Shown: in pieces, positions 8,478 to 15,566 of the stretch
Layout: every line of letters begins with the position of its first letter
How positions within the stretch are numbered: the first letter of the stretch is position 1
Assembly (NCBI GenBank): GCA_009777055.1
Contig: WRMQ01000015.1
Span: 1 to 39,298, forward strand
Length of the DNA stretch: 39,298 bases
Origin: Oscillospiraceae bacterium
Lineage (GTDB): Bacteria > Bacillota > Clostridia > Oscillospirales > Acutalibacteraceae
Direction of reading: 5' to 3'
Program-made: the position numbers and the translations under genes
Notes under the pieces: generated by a model
Database searches by the model: none
What the model saw: the letters and a program-made list of their open reading frames with translations, nothing else
Told to the model about the DNA's origin: nothing

Positions 8478-8958
8478 AAGCGTTAATAGCTCATGAGATA
8501 GCCCATATTTTGTACTTTGATACGGTTGCGACACTATATGCATGGGTTGGAATGGGCTATTTACCATTTTCGTGCTCATTGCAAGGGCATTTCTTTTCCT
8601 GATTGACCTTGTGCAAGCCATGTTTGAGAAATCCGGCGCGGGAAAAATCATCACACTGATATTCAGGTTGATGTTTGACCTGTTCATATTCGGGTTTATG
8701 TTTCTTATGAATGCTGTGATTGCTATTAACAGCAGGAAAAATGAGTACAGGGCAGACCGTTATGCTTATGAGTTGGGCTATGGGGAAGAGCTTGTAGAGG
8801 CGTTTTATTTGCTTGAAAAGATAAATTTGGGCGATAACAGCACGGTCATTCAGAAAATGTTGAAAAGCCATCCGAGGATTACGGCGAGGATTGAGCGGGT
8901 TGAAGCCTTACTTGACGGGGAAGAAGCTATACAGACTGACCCATGGCCCCTTAGTTGA
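8450..8958 (+). pseudogene. M48-type zinc metallopeptidase, deleted and frameshifted
   Basis: From 8450 one frame reads HTFNEDQLKALIAHEIAHI with the zinc motif HEIAH. The next frame, open from 8542, continues with a membrane region (LFTIFVLIARAFLFLIDL) and SRKNEYRADRYAYELGYG, whose Glu is the usual third zinc ligand. A single-base deletion near 8551 (GGAATGGG for a Gly-Asn-Gly reading) explains the shift. The N-terminal membrane part is missing too. Similar peptidases follow traG in some Firmicutes conjugative elements. Confidence 0.75.
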
Positions 8959-8976
8959 CCCGAACCGCAGAGCAAG

Positions 8977-9023
8977 CCAAGAGGTGACTAATTTAGCTGT
9001 AGGCTGAATTAGTCGCCTCTTGG
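8977..9023. terminator. Long hairpin between M48 remnant and toxin-antitoxin pair
   Basis: 17-bp arms CCAAGAGGTGACTAATT (8977-8993) and AATTAGTCGCCTCTTGG (9007-9023), one mismatch, 13-nt loop. No T-run follows on either strand, so it may be an mRNA-stabilising hairpin or an old element end rather than a terminator. Confidence 0.45.
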
Positions 9024-9073
9024 CGGTGATGCGTATGATGTGCAAGGGGGTATGGGAGAACTTAAAAATCCTC

Positions 9074-9102
9074 TTGCCTTTCAAGCTATTTAGTGGTATA
9101 CT
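9074..9102 (+). promoter_or_regulatory. Sigma-A promoter of the MNT/HEPN operon
   Basis: -35 TTGCCT (9074-9079), 17-bp spacer, -10 TATACT (9097-9102). The ribosome site AGGAGG begins about 10 bp downstream, so the leader is very short. Confidence 0.75.
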
Positions 9103-9123
9103 ATGGCTATAGGAGGTGCAGAC

Positions 9124-9471
9124 ATGGCTACAAAACAACAAATACAAGAAATTTCCCAAAGGGTTCATGAAAGAATGATGGAACTGTTTGGAGAAAAACT
9201 GAATAGCGTTATACTCTACGGCTCTTATGCCCGTGGGGACTATGAAGAGTTTTCGGATATAGATATGATGATATTGGTAAATATCGACAAATATGAGCTT
9301 ACAGAATACCGCGATGAGGTGTGGGATTTTGCGGAAGATATCGGTCGTGATTATGATTATGAGGTTTTGCTATCGTTAAAATTGCAGGACATGGAAACAT
9401 TCTCCGCTTGGGAACATGTTTTACCGTATTATAAGAACGTTGCGCGAGAGGGGATTAGAATAAATGGCTGA
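9124..9471 (+). CDS. mntA: MNT-domain nucleotidyltransferase antitoxin (MntA type)
   Basis: 115 aa from ATG 9124, which is 7 bp after AGGAGG; an upstream in-frame ATG at 9103 lies before that site. It is a minimal nucleotidyltransferase: GSYARGDYEEFSDIDMM matches the GSx10DxD signature, with a third acidic residue in YDYEVLLSL. In characterised pairs, MntA transfers AMP to the partner HEPN toxin and silences it. The gene overlaps the HEPN gene by 8 bp, the standard arrangement. On a mobile element it likely favours retention of the element (inference). Confidence 0.88.
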   Translation: MATKQQIQEISQRVHERMMELFGEKLNSVILYGSYARGDYEEFSDIDMMILVNIDKYELTEYRDEVWDFAEDIGRDYDYEVLLSLKLQDMETFSAWEHVLPYYKNVAREGIRING

Positions 9472-9862
9472 TTACACCACAATTGATTTATCAAAATACC
9501 GCTTGCAAAGAGCAAAGGAGGATTTGTCCGCAGGCATAAACGCTTTGAACAATGGGGATTTTAGACTAGGAGCTAACCGAGCATATTACGCCATCTTTCA
9601 TTCGGCAAGAGCGGTACTAATTTTAGAGGGCTTAGACTATAAAAAACATTCGGCGGTCATTGCGAGCTTCAGGCAAAACTTCGTGAAAACAGGGATTTTC
9701 AGTGCGGAAATTTCTAAAATTATCGGAAGAGCCTTTGAGATACGTACAGAGGCAGATTACGAGGACTTTTTTATTATTTCCAAAAAAGATGTCGAAAAAC
9801 AATTGAAAGATGCTGAACGATTTATAAATCAAATGGAAGCATACTTAAATGACAAATATTAA
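9464..9862 (+). CDS. hepT: HEPN-domain toxin (HepT type)
   Basis: 132 aa, all-helical HEPN protein. The catalytic RNase motif R-x6-H is present as RAYYAIFH (about residues 39-46). Further family features are YRLQRAKEDL near the N-terminus and GLDYKKHSAVIASFRQNFVK in the middle. HEPN proteins of this type cleave RNA, and the MNT partner immediately upstream modifies and neutralises them. Start overlaps the antitoxin gene, giving coupled translation. A long inverted repeat follows the stop. It could also be an inactive HEPN/C-terminal substrate-binding protein, but the intact motif argues for a toxin. Confidence 0.85.
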   Translation: MADYTTIDLSKYRLQRAKEDLSAGINALNNGDFRLGANRAYYAIFHSARAVLILEGLDYKKHSAVIASFRQNFVKTGIFSAEISKIIGRAFEIRTEADYEDFFIISKKDVEKQLKDAERFINQMEAYLNDKY

Positions 9863-9886
9863 TCCTTTCCTTGCCTGAAAAAGAGT

Positions 9887-10007
9887 AACATAGGAAGAAC
9901 TGGCTTATCAAGGGTAAATTCAAAAAATATTTTTTCGGTTAAATCCTATATCGAAAAATTATTTTTTGAACGCTTTGCGCCCTTGACAAGCCAGTTCTTC
10001 CTATGTT
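9887..10007. repeat. Long imperfect inverted repeat after hepT
   Basis: The outermost 20 bases AACATAGGAAGAACTGGCTT (9887-9906) pair perfectly with the complement ending at 10007. Matching continues with gaps through CAAGGG and TTCAAAAAATA, so the arms are about 55-60 nt. It could be a small non-autonomous element (MITE-like), a large transcript hairpin, or an old element end. Confidence 0.65.
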
Positions 10008-10094
10008 CGGTGCTAATCAGGCAATGAAGGGAGGGCTGTGCCGCGACCCCACAGCAGGGGGAAATCGCCGGGCAAAATCCGATTTGAAAAATCC

Positions 10095-10123
10095 TTGCTT
10101 TTAAGTCGGACTTGCTGTATACT
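10095..10123 (+). promoter_or_regulatory. Outward-facing sigma-A promoter near right end of element 1
   Basis: -35 TTGCTT (10095-10100), 17-bp spacer, -10 TATACT (10118-10123). It resembles the toxin-antitoxin promoter at 9074. In the integrated state it reads into the 3' part of the split host gene; in an excised circle it would read across the joined ends towards the partner ORF and recombinase. Confidence 0.65.
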
Positions 10124-10151
10124 ATGAGTATCAATAGGTTTGGGACTTGTC

Positions 10152-10178
10152 GGTTTGGTTTATTTGCGCCACGAGCTA
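10152..10178 (-). repeat. Right terminal inverted repeat / attR arm of element 1
   Basis: Exact reverse complement of 1039-1065. With 1041-1065 joined after it, the two ends give a perfect 52-bp palindrome centred on TA, the expected shape of a serine-integrase attP. Confidence 0.88.
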
Positions 10179-11271
10179 CGATCAGGCCTTTGTGGAGGGC
10201 CGCAGTATCTTTGCCAACATCAGCAGGCTGGTGGATGAGCTTTTCAACGACTACATCGTCCGGCGGGGGCAGGTGCAGCCCATGTTTTCCTCCTACTGCA
10301 ATGGCACCACAGCGACCTGCAAGGGGCTTTCTCAATGGGGCAGCTACTATCTCGCCAATCAGGGCTACACGCCCTATCGTATTTTACAGTTTTATTACGG
10401 GAACAACATTGATCTGGTGCTCAACGCGCCCGAGGGGGAGATCCGGGAATCCTATCCCGGGCGCCTGCTGCGGCGCGGCAGCATCGGCGAGGAGCTGCGC
10501 ACGCTGCAGATTATGCTGCGCCGTGTCGCCCAGAGCTTTCCGGCGATTCCCGCCACCGAGGTCAACACAGGCATTTTCACCGGGGATACCGAGGCCGCGG
10601 TGCGGGCGTTTCAGCGCGTGTTCGGCCTGACCCAGGACGGCGTTGTGGGGCGGGTTACCTGGAACCGCGTCGTAGCGATCTTCAACGCCGTCAAGCGCAT
10701 CGCCGAGCTGGATTCCGAGGGCATCAGCCCGGAGGAGGCCCGGCGGATGTGGAGCGAGACGCTGCGCATGGGCGATGTGGGGCAGGAGGTGCAGGTAATA
10801 CAGTACTTCCTGAACTTTATCGGACGCTTTCAGCCCTCCATCGGCCAGCTGGAAACCGATGGCATGTTTGGTCCGCAAACGGAGCGCGCCGTGCGGGAGT
10901 TCCAGCATATTTACGGCCTGACTGAGGACGGCGTCGTTGGCCGCGCCACCTGGAACTGGATCCAGTCGATTTACAGCGACTTCTACAACGGCCTTTCCGC
11001 GGAAGCCAGGCAGGACTTCTATCCCGGCTACGCCTACTCCAGTGGAAACAGCGGCGTCAACGTGCGCCGAATCCAGTTTTGGCTCAACGCGCTTTCCTCG
11101 AGGATCGGCGGCCAGTATCCATTGACGGTGGACGGCGAATTCGGCCCCGCCACGGAGCGTGCCATCAGGGCGTTCCAGCAGTATGCGCAGGTGCCGGTTT
11201 CGGGCTCGGTGGGCCCGCTGACCTGGATGGCGCTGGCGGATATGTATCAGGAGATGCTGGCCGGGCCCTAA
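10179..11271 (+). pseudogene. 3' part of split SpoIID-like/peptidoglycan-binding spore protein
   Basis: Continues the gene begun at 784. The first about 90 residues finish the SpoIID-like domain (DQAFVEGRSIFANISRLVDE, CNGTTATCKGLSQWGSYYLA, YRILQFYYGN). Then come three PG_binding_1-type repeats, each ending in a G.FG..TE.AVR.FQ...GL..DG.VG..TW pattern: about 10470-10670, 10770-10970 and 11040-11250 (e.g. TDGMFGPQTERAVREFQ, VDGEFGPATERAIRAFQ). SpoIID cuts glycan strands during engulfment; related fusion proteins are thought to act on spore peptidoglycan. The frame is already open from a TTG at 10147 inside the element's repeat, without a good ribosome site, so a headless product is conceivable but doubtful. 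Stop at 11269-11271. Confidence 0.88.
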
Positions 11272-11290
11272 GGAGAGGGAAATCAACAAA

Positions 11291-11323
11291 ACAGGGCTCA
11301 TGGCAAAACACCATGAGCCCTGT
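11291..11323. terminator. Terminator between split spore gene and metal-binding lipoprotein
   Basis: A perfect 13-bp stem: ACAGGGCTCATGG (11291-11303) and CCATGAGCCCTGT (11311-11323), 7-nt loop. On the minus strand it is followed by TTTTGTT, so it best terminates the pst-phoU operon; it may also serve the plus-strand gene. Confidence 0.8.
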
Positions 11324-11366
11324 CTATGCTTTTGCTTGCGGACAATATCCGCATTGAGCCCGCGCC

Positions 11367-12323
11367 TTACCACAGCGCCTTCCGCAGGCTTTCCGCGTTG
11401 CGCCGCATAAAGTCAAGATAGCCCAGCCCGTCGTCAAAATCCTGCTTGGAGATGCTGTGAACGGAATGGAGCTCAAGAGGCTCGGCGCCCGTGGCCTCGC
11501 TGATGGCCTGCGCCATACGCCGGTTGGAAAGCTCGATGTGGAACACCACGGGAATCTTCTCCCGCGTGATTTTATCAATGAGGAATTTCACCGTGGCGGC
11601 GCTGGGCTCCGTTTCAACCGCGCAGCCGGGAAAGGCCGCGGCATAGCGCAGGCCGTATTCGTCGGCGAAGTAACGGAAGGGAAACCGGTCGCCGAAGACC
11701 AGCAGCTTGCGTTTCGCACCGGAAACGACCGCGCGCAGCTCCAGATCCAGCGCCTCCAGCCCGGCCAGATAGGCGCGGGCGTTTTCCCGGTATACCGCGG
11801 CGTTTTCGCTGTCGATTTCGCACAGGGCGTCCCGGATCCGCTCCACGATCCGCATGGCGTTTTTCGGCGAGGTCCATACATGCTCGTCGTATTCCGGCGT
11901 GCCCGCGCCGTTCTCGCGCTCCTCCACGCCGTCGTCCCCGGCCTCCATGCCCGGGACGATTTCTTCCTCCACCGCGTCCACGCAGTCCATCAGCGCGACG
12001 ACCCGGCGCCTGCCCGGCTCCATCGGCGTCAGAATCTCCCTGACCCAGTTTTCGGATTCCCCGCCCACATAGAGAAACAGGCCGCACTCCTGGATGCTGA
12101 TGATATCCTTCGCCGTGGGCTCGTAGGAATGGCTTTCCGCGGCCGGGGGGAGCAGCATAGTCAGCCTGACGCGATCCCCCGCGATCGCCCGCGTAAAATC
12201 ATAGGGCGCGAAAATGGTGGCGACAACGCTGATTTTGCCGTCGCCGGGCGGCCCGGCCGGCGCGCAGGCGCACAGAGCCGCGCATAAGACCGCGGCGCAG
12301 GCAAGGGCGCTCCATCGTTTCAT
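11367..12323 (-). CDS. Zinc/manganese ABC transporter substrate-binding lipoprotein
   Basis: 318 aa. Signal MKRWSALACAAVLCAALCAC is of lipoprotein type. The fold is that of cluster A-I metal-binding proteins (ZnuA/AdcA): VVATIFAPYDFTRAIAG, the first His in AESHSYEP, an acidic/His segment EYDEHVWTSPKNA, the central GDRFPFRYFADEYGL, and EPSAATVKFLIDKI. The second His ligand of canonical ZnuA is not at its usual place in the GDRFPF segment, as in a clostridial variant I recall. No ABC permease or ATPase for metal lies nearby. It starts 15 bp after phoU with its own AGGAG, so it is the last gene of the phosphate operon. Metal specificity cannot be decided. Confidence 0.82.
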   Translation of the reverse strand: MKRWSALACAAVLCAALCACAPAGPPGDGKISVVATIFAPYDFTRAIAGDRVRLTMLLPPAAESHSYEPTAKDIISIQECGLFLYVGGESENWVREILTPMEPGRRRVVALMDCVDAVEEEIVPGMEAGDDGVEERENGAGTPEYDEHVWTSPKNAMRIVERIRDALCEIDSENAAVYRENARAYLAGLEALDLELRAVVSGAKRKLLVFGDRFPFRYFADEYGLRYAAAFPGCAVETEPSAATVKFLIDKITREKIPVVFHIELSNRRMAQAISEATGAEPLELHSVHSISKQDFDDGLGYLDFMRRNAESLRKALW

Positions 12324-12338
12324 TTCTATGCTCCTGTC

Positions 12339-12998
12339 TTACAAAATCCTCGTGTTCTTATGAATGCCGGTGATGGAAAACACGACCCATTCGCCGATGT
12401 TTACCGCATGGTCGCCAATGCGTTCGAAGTACTTCGCGATCTGCATGATGTCGAAGGCCTCGCTGCCGTCATTGGGGTCCTTGTGGACCAGCGCGATCAT
12501 ATCCTGCCGCACGGCGATGAAGAGCTCATCCACCTCGTCGTCCATTTCCGTTACCGACTGCGCCAGCGCCAGGTCCTTCTTCACATAGGCCTCAATGCTG
12601 GCGCGCACCATGCGCATGGTGGCCTTCGCCATGGCCGCGATGGGCTCAATGTCCGTTACATGGCTTTCCACGGGCAGGTGCACGCAGATTTCCGCGATAT
12701 CCGCCGCGTGGTCGCCGATGCGCTCAATGTCGGTGATCATCTTCAGCGCCGTGGAGATCGTGCGCAGGTCCCGCGCCACTGGCTGCTGGTTGAGCAGCAG
12801 CTTGAGGCAAAGGCTTTCGATCTCCTTCTCCTTTTCGTTGATCAGGTGATCGTCCCGCTCAATTTTGCGGGAGGCCTCCACATCACGCTCCTTGAGGGCC
12901 TTCACGCTCTTCGTGATGGCATCCTCCACCATGGCGCCCATTTCAATCAGGTTTTCATTCAGCTGGTTGAGCTGCTCGTCAAATCTGCTGCGCATCAT
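12339..12998 (-). CDS. phoU: Phosphate signalling/transport regulator PhoU
   Basis: 219 aa, the usual length. Two PhoU three-helix repeats are visible with the acidic metal-binding motifs ([12 protein letters not shown] in the first, [14 protein letters not shown] in the second). N-terminus [20 protein letters not shown] is typical. PhoU restrains phosphate uptake through PstSCAB and, where present, the PhoR kinase. The start overlaps the pstB stop by 4 bp, so translation is coupled. No phoB/phoR genes are in the window. Confidence 0.95.
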   Translation of the reverse strand: MMRSRFDEQLNQLNENLIEMGAMVEDAITKSVKALKERDVEASRKIERDDHLINEKEKEIESLCLKLLLNQQPVARDLRTISTALKMITDIERIGDHAADIAEICVHLPVESHVTDIEPIAAMAKATMRMVRASIEAYVKKDLALAQSVTEMDDEVDELFIAVRQDMIALVHKDPNDGSEAFDIMQIAKYFERIGDHAVNIGEWVVFSITGIHKNTRIL

Positions 12999-13753
12999 CC
13001 AAACCTCCCTGTGATGTAATCCTCGGTGCGCTTGTCCTTCGGCATGGAAAACATGGTCTCGGTTTTGGCGTACTCCACCACCTCGCCCAGCAGGAAGAAG
13101 GCCGTGCGGTCGCTGACGCGGGTGGCCTGCTGCATGTTGTGGGTCACGATCACGATGCTGTACTCCTCCCGCAGCTGGAGCAGCAGCTCCTCAATTTTTC
13201 CGGTGGAAATGGGATCCAGGGCACTGGTGGGCTCATCCATGAGCAGCACCTCGGGCCCCACGGCCAGGGCCCGGGCGATGCACAGCCGCTGCTGCTGCCC
13301 GCCGGAAAGCGCCAGCGCCGGCTTCTTGAGCCGGTCCTTCACCTCGTCCCAGATCGCCGCGTCCCGCAGGGATTTTTCGACAACGCTGTCCAGCGCGCTC
13401 TTTTTCTTTACCCCGTGGGTGCGCGGGCCGAAGGCGATGTTGTCGTAGACGCTCATGGGGAAGGGGTTGGGCTTCTGGAAGACCATGCCCACCCGCCTGC
13501 GCAGCAGGTTGACGTCCATGCCGCCATACACATCCTGCCCCATCAGCCTTACCGTGCCGGTGATCCGGCAGCCCTCCACCAGATCGTTCATGCGGTTGAG
13601 GGTTTTGAGCAGCGTGGATTTCCCGCAGCCTGAGGGCCCGATGAAGGCGGTGATTTCTCCCCCCGCAAGCTCCATGTTTATGCTTTTGAGGGCCTGAAAA
13701 TTCCCGTAAAACAAATCCAGGCTTTTGATTTCAAAAATTGATTTATCTTTCAT
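12995..13753 (-). CDS. pstB: Phosphate ABC transporter ATP-binding protein PstB
   Basis: 252 aa from ATG 13753, one base after the pstA stop, with GGAGG just upstream. A longer in-frame extension has no ribosome site and runs through pstA. Walker A is GPSGCGKST, signature [16 protein letters not shown], Walker [14 protein letters not shown]-loop VTHNMQQA. The segment [15 protein letters not shown] is characteristic of PstB. It energises phosphate import by PstA/PstC at the inner face of the membrane. Confidence 0.97.
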   Translation of the reverse strand: MKDKSIFEIKSLDLFYGNFQALKSINMELAGGEITAFIGPSGCGKSTLLKTLNRMNDLVEGCRITGTVRLMGQDVYGGMDVNLLRRRVGMVFQKPNPFPMSVYDNIAFGPRTHGVKKKSALDSVVEKSLRDAAIWDEVKDRLKKPALALSGGQQQRLCIARALAVGPEVLLMDEPTSALDPISTGKIEELLLQLREEYSIVIVTHNMQQATRVSDRTAFFLLGEVVEYAKTETMFSMPKDKRTEDYITGRFG

Positions 13754-13754
13754 T

Positions 13755-14606
13755 TCACTCTCCTCCCTGTCTCTCCCCTTTGCCTCCCAGCCGTTTTGCG
13801 ATGAAGCCCGAAAGAGCGTTGATGCCCGCGACAAGAAGCAGCAGCACCACCGCCGTGGCATAGCTTTCATTCATAAACAGCCCCTCGCTGGAAAGGGCAT
13901 ACATGTGCACAGACAGCGTGCGGGCCGAGGCCATGGGGCTCGGCGCGATCTGCGCCACCGTGCCCGCGGTGTAGATCAGCGCGGCGGTTTCGCCCACAAT
14001 GCGCCCCACCGCCAGGATTACCCCGGCGAGAATGCCCGGCATGGCCGCGGGCAGCGCCACGCGGAACACCATGCGCAGCTTTCCCGCGCCCAGGCCAAAG
14101 GCGCCCTCCCGGTAGGTGTCCGGCACGGCCTTCAGCGCCTCCTCGGCGGAGCGCATAATCAAAGGCAGTATCATGATGGACAAAGTGACGGCGCCGGATA
14201 ATAAGCTGAATCCCCATTTCAGCGATGTGACGAAAAACAGCCAGCCAAACAGGCCGTAGACGATGGAGGGGATGCCCGAAAGGGTTTCGGCCGTCAGGCG
14301 CACGAGGGCCACGGCCTTGTTGCCGCGTTTGGCGTACTCCGTCAGGAAGATGGCCGAAAACACCCCCAGGGGCACGGCGATGAGCAGCGAAAGCAGCGTG
14401 ATTTCCGCCGTGGTGACGAAGGCCGGGAGCAGCGACACGTTTTCGCTGGTATATTCCCAGGCGAACAGCGAGGGCTTCAGGTGGGGAATGCCCCGGATAA
14501 GGATGAAGGCGATCAAAAAGGCCAGCGTGCCCAGGGTGAGCGCGGCGGCGCCCCAGGTCAACACCGCGAAGGCCTTTTCGGTGAGCTTTTGCTTTTGTTT
14601 TTTCAT
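13755..14606 (-). CDS. pstA: Phosphate ABC transporter permease PstA
   Basis: 283 aa with six predicted membrane helices. The first is near residues 15-38 and the last at 255-272. The permease EAA-type loop is present ([25 protein letters not shown]), preceded by [16 protein letters not shown], a PstA/PstC hallmark. Forms the membrane channel with PstC. Next to it upstream is a long intercistronic hairpin (14652-14693) and a GTAGGGG palindrome, which may tune its expression relative to pstC. Confidence 0.95.
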   Translation of the reverse strand: MKKQKQKLTEKAFAVLTWGAAALTLGTLAFLIAFILIRGIPHLKPSLFAWEYTSENVSLLPAFVTTAEITLLSLLIAVPLGVFSAIFLTEYAKRGNKAVALVRLTAETLSGIPSIVYGLFGWLFFVTSLKWGFSLLSGAVTLSIMILPLIMRSAEEALKAVPDTYREGAFGLGAGKLRMVFRVALPAAMPGILAGVILAVGRIVGETAALIYTAGTVAQIAPSPMASARTLSVHMYALSSEGLFMNESYATAVVLLLLVAGINALSGFIAKRLGGKGERQGGE

Positions 14607-14617
14607 GCGGCTTCCTC

Positions 14618-14641
14618 GTAGGGGTTCAAAAATTTGAACCC
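14618..14641 (+). repeat. GTAGGGG palindromic repeat, copy 1
   Basis: GTAG followed by the palindrome GGGGTTCAAAAATTTGAACC+C. The same 24 bases occur in reverse complement at 33941-33964, and a related GTAGGGG palindrome with a different core is at 18027-18050. A dispersed REP-like element. Confidence 0.75.
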
Positions 14642-14651
14642 ATGAATATTG

Positions 14652-14693
14652 GCAAGCCGCAGGGGTTCAATTTTTTGAATCCCTGCGGCTTGC
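14652..14693. repeat. 19-bp-arm hairpin between pstC and pstA
   Basis: Arms 14652-14670 and 14675-14693 with one G-T mismatch and a TTTT loop. The inner part repeats the GGGGTTCAA core of the GTAGGGG family. It overlaps the last codons of pstC (RRDSKN-stop). No T-run follows, so it is more likely an mRNA-stabilising or REP-like hairpin than a terminator. Confidence 0.7.
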
Positions 14694-15566
14694 GCCCTTT
14701 AATGCCGAAAAGCTAAGATTGATGATTAAAATGAACACAAACAGCACCACGCCCGTGGCGATAAGCGCGCCCCGGTGAAGCTCGGCGGCGTAGCCCATTT
14801 CCAGCACGATGTTCGCCGTGAGGGTGCGCGCGCCGTAAAGCAGCCCCAGGGGCATGCGGGCCTGGTTGCCCGCCACCATGATCACCGCCATGGTTTCGCC
14901 GATGGCGCGGCCCACGCCCAGAACCACCGCCGCCAGCACCCCCGATTTCGCGGCGGGAAGCACCACCCGGAATACGCTGCGGTAGTGCCCGGCGCCCAGA
15001 GCGAGGGCCCCCTCATAATAGGCCTCCGGCACGGCGCGCAGGGCGCTTTCGGCCAGGCCGATCACCGTGGGCAGAATCATCACGCCCAGCAGCAGGCTTG
15101 CCGAAAGCATGCTGCTGCCCGCGAAGGGCAGCAGCACCATCATGCCGAAAAAGCCGTAGACCACCGAAGGGATTCCGGCGAGGAGATCCACACCGGGCTT
15201 GACGAAGCGGTAGAGCCGCTTCGGGCAGCTGCGGGCCAGAAAGACCGCGGTGAGAATCCCCACGGGCCCGCCGATGACGACCGCGCCCGCCGTGATGTAG
15301 AGGCTGCCCGCGATCATAGGCAAAATACCGAAGGCGGGGGGGATGTCGGTGGGGGACCACTCCCTGCCCAGCAGAAAGCGGAACAGCCCGATTTCCGCCA
15401 TGGCGGGCAGGCCCCTGACAAAGAGGAAGAGGCAGATGAGCGCCACCGCCGCCACGCTGGCCAGGGCCGAGCAGAGGAACACGGCGCCCATGAGAGCCTC
15501 GGCGAAGCGCCCGCGGCGGTTTTTTAATTGCGAATCGCGCATCGCGAACTGCGAATTATTCTTCAT
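14667..15566 (-). CDS. pstC: Phosphate ABC transporter permease PstC
   Basis: 299 aa; ATG at 15566 follows AGAGG and overlaps the pstS stop by 4 bp. Six membrane helices, GILPMIAGSLYITAGAVV, DLLAGIPSVVYGFFGMMV and the coupling loop AESALRAVPEAYYEGALALG identify it. The first about 16 residues (NNSQFAMRDSQLKN) are encoded by a heptanucleotide tandem repeat (15528-15555) and look like an addition to the normal N-terminus; the last residues come from a hairpin repeat. It pairs with PstA. Confidence 0.95.
   Translation of the reverse strand: MKNNSQFAMRDSQLKNRRGRFAEALMGAVFLCSALASVAAVALICLFLFVRGLPAMAEIGLFRFLLGREWSPTDIPPAFGILPMIAGSLYITAGAVVIGGPVGILTAVFLARSCPKRLYRFVKPGVDLLAGIPSVVYGFFGMMVLLPFAGSSMLSASLLLGVMILPTVIGLAESALRAVPEAYYEGALALGAGHYRSVFRVVLPAAKSGVLAAVVLGVGRAIGETMAVIMVAGNQARMPLGLLYGARTLTANIVLEMGYAAELHRGALIATGVVLFVFILIINLSFSALKGASRRDSKN
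15528..15555. repeat. Heptanucleotide repeat array inside pstC 5' end
   Basis: Four consecutive 7-mers on the plus strand: TTGCGAA, TCGCGCA, TCGCGAA, CTGCGAA. Part of a family of 7-bp arrays also at 17641, 20181 and 33965. Confidence 0.7.

Larger units (their letters stand above)
9863..10151. other. Non-coding right end of element 1
   Basis: No gene supported. Holds a long imperfect inverted repeat (9887-10007) and an outward-facing promoter (10095-10123) just before the right terminal repeat. Confidence 0.6.
1041..10178. mobile_element. Serine-recombinase element inserted in a spore-type gene
   Basis: The ends are an exact 27-bp inverted repeat (1039-1065 and 10152-10178), and host codons are restored if 1041-10178 is removed. 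CCACGAGCTA occurs at both junctions (1031-1040, 10169-10178). Next to the left end lie a 49-aa ORF and a large serine recombinase transcribed inward. Cargo: GLUG surface protein and lipoprotein (minus), tyrosine integrase (minus) between inverted 27-bp sites, decayed TraG/VirD4 and M48 peptidase pieces, and a MNT/HEPN toxin-antitoxin pair. The mixture of intact and broken modules suggests a decayed conjugative or composite element. Cargo is visibly A+T-richer than the host genes. The boundaries are well supported; the exact crossover within the shared CCACGAGCTA is inferred to be the central TA. Confidence 0.9.

Noticed and set aside
10147-10178. TTG-started extension of the 3' half as a real gene start
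   Set aside because: Lies inside the element's terminal repeat, has no ribosome site, and the protein would lack half of its domain.
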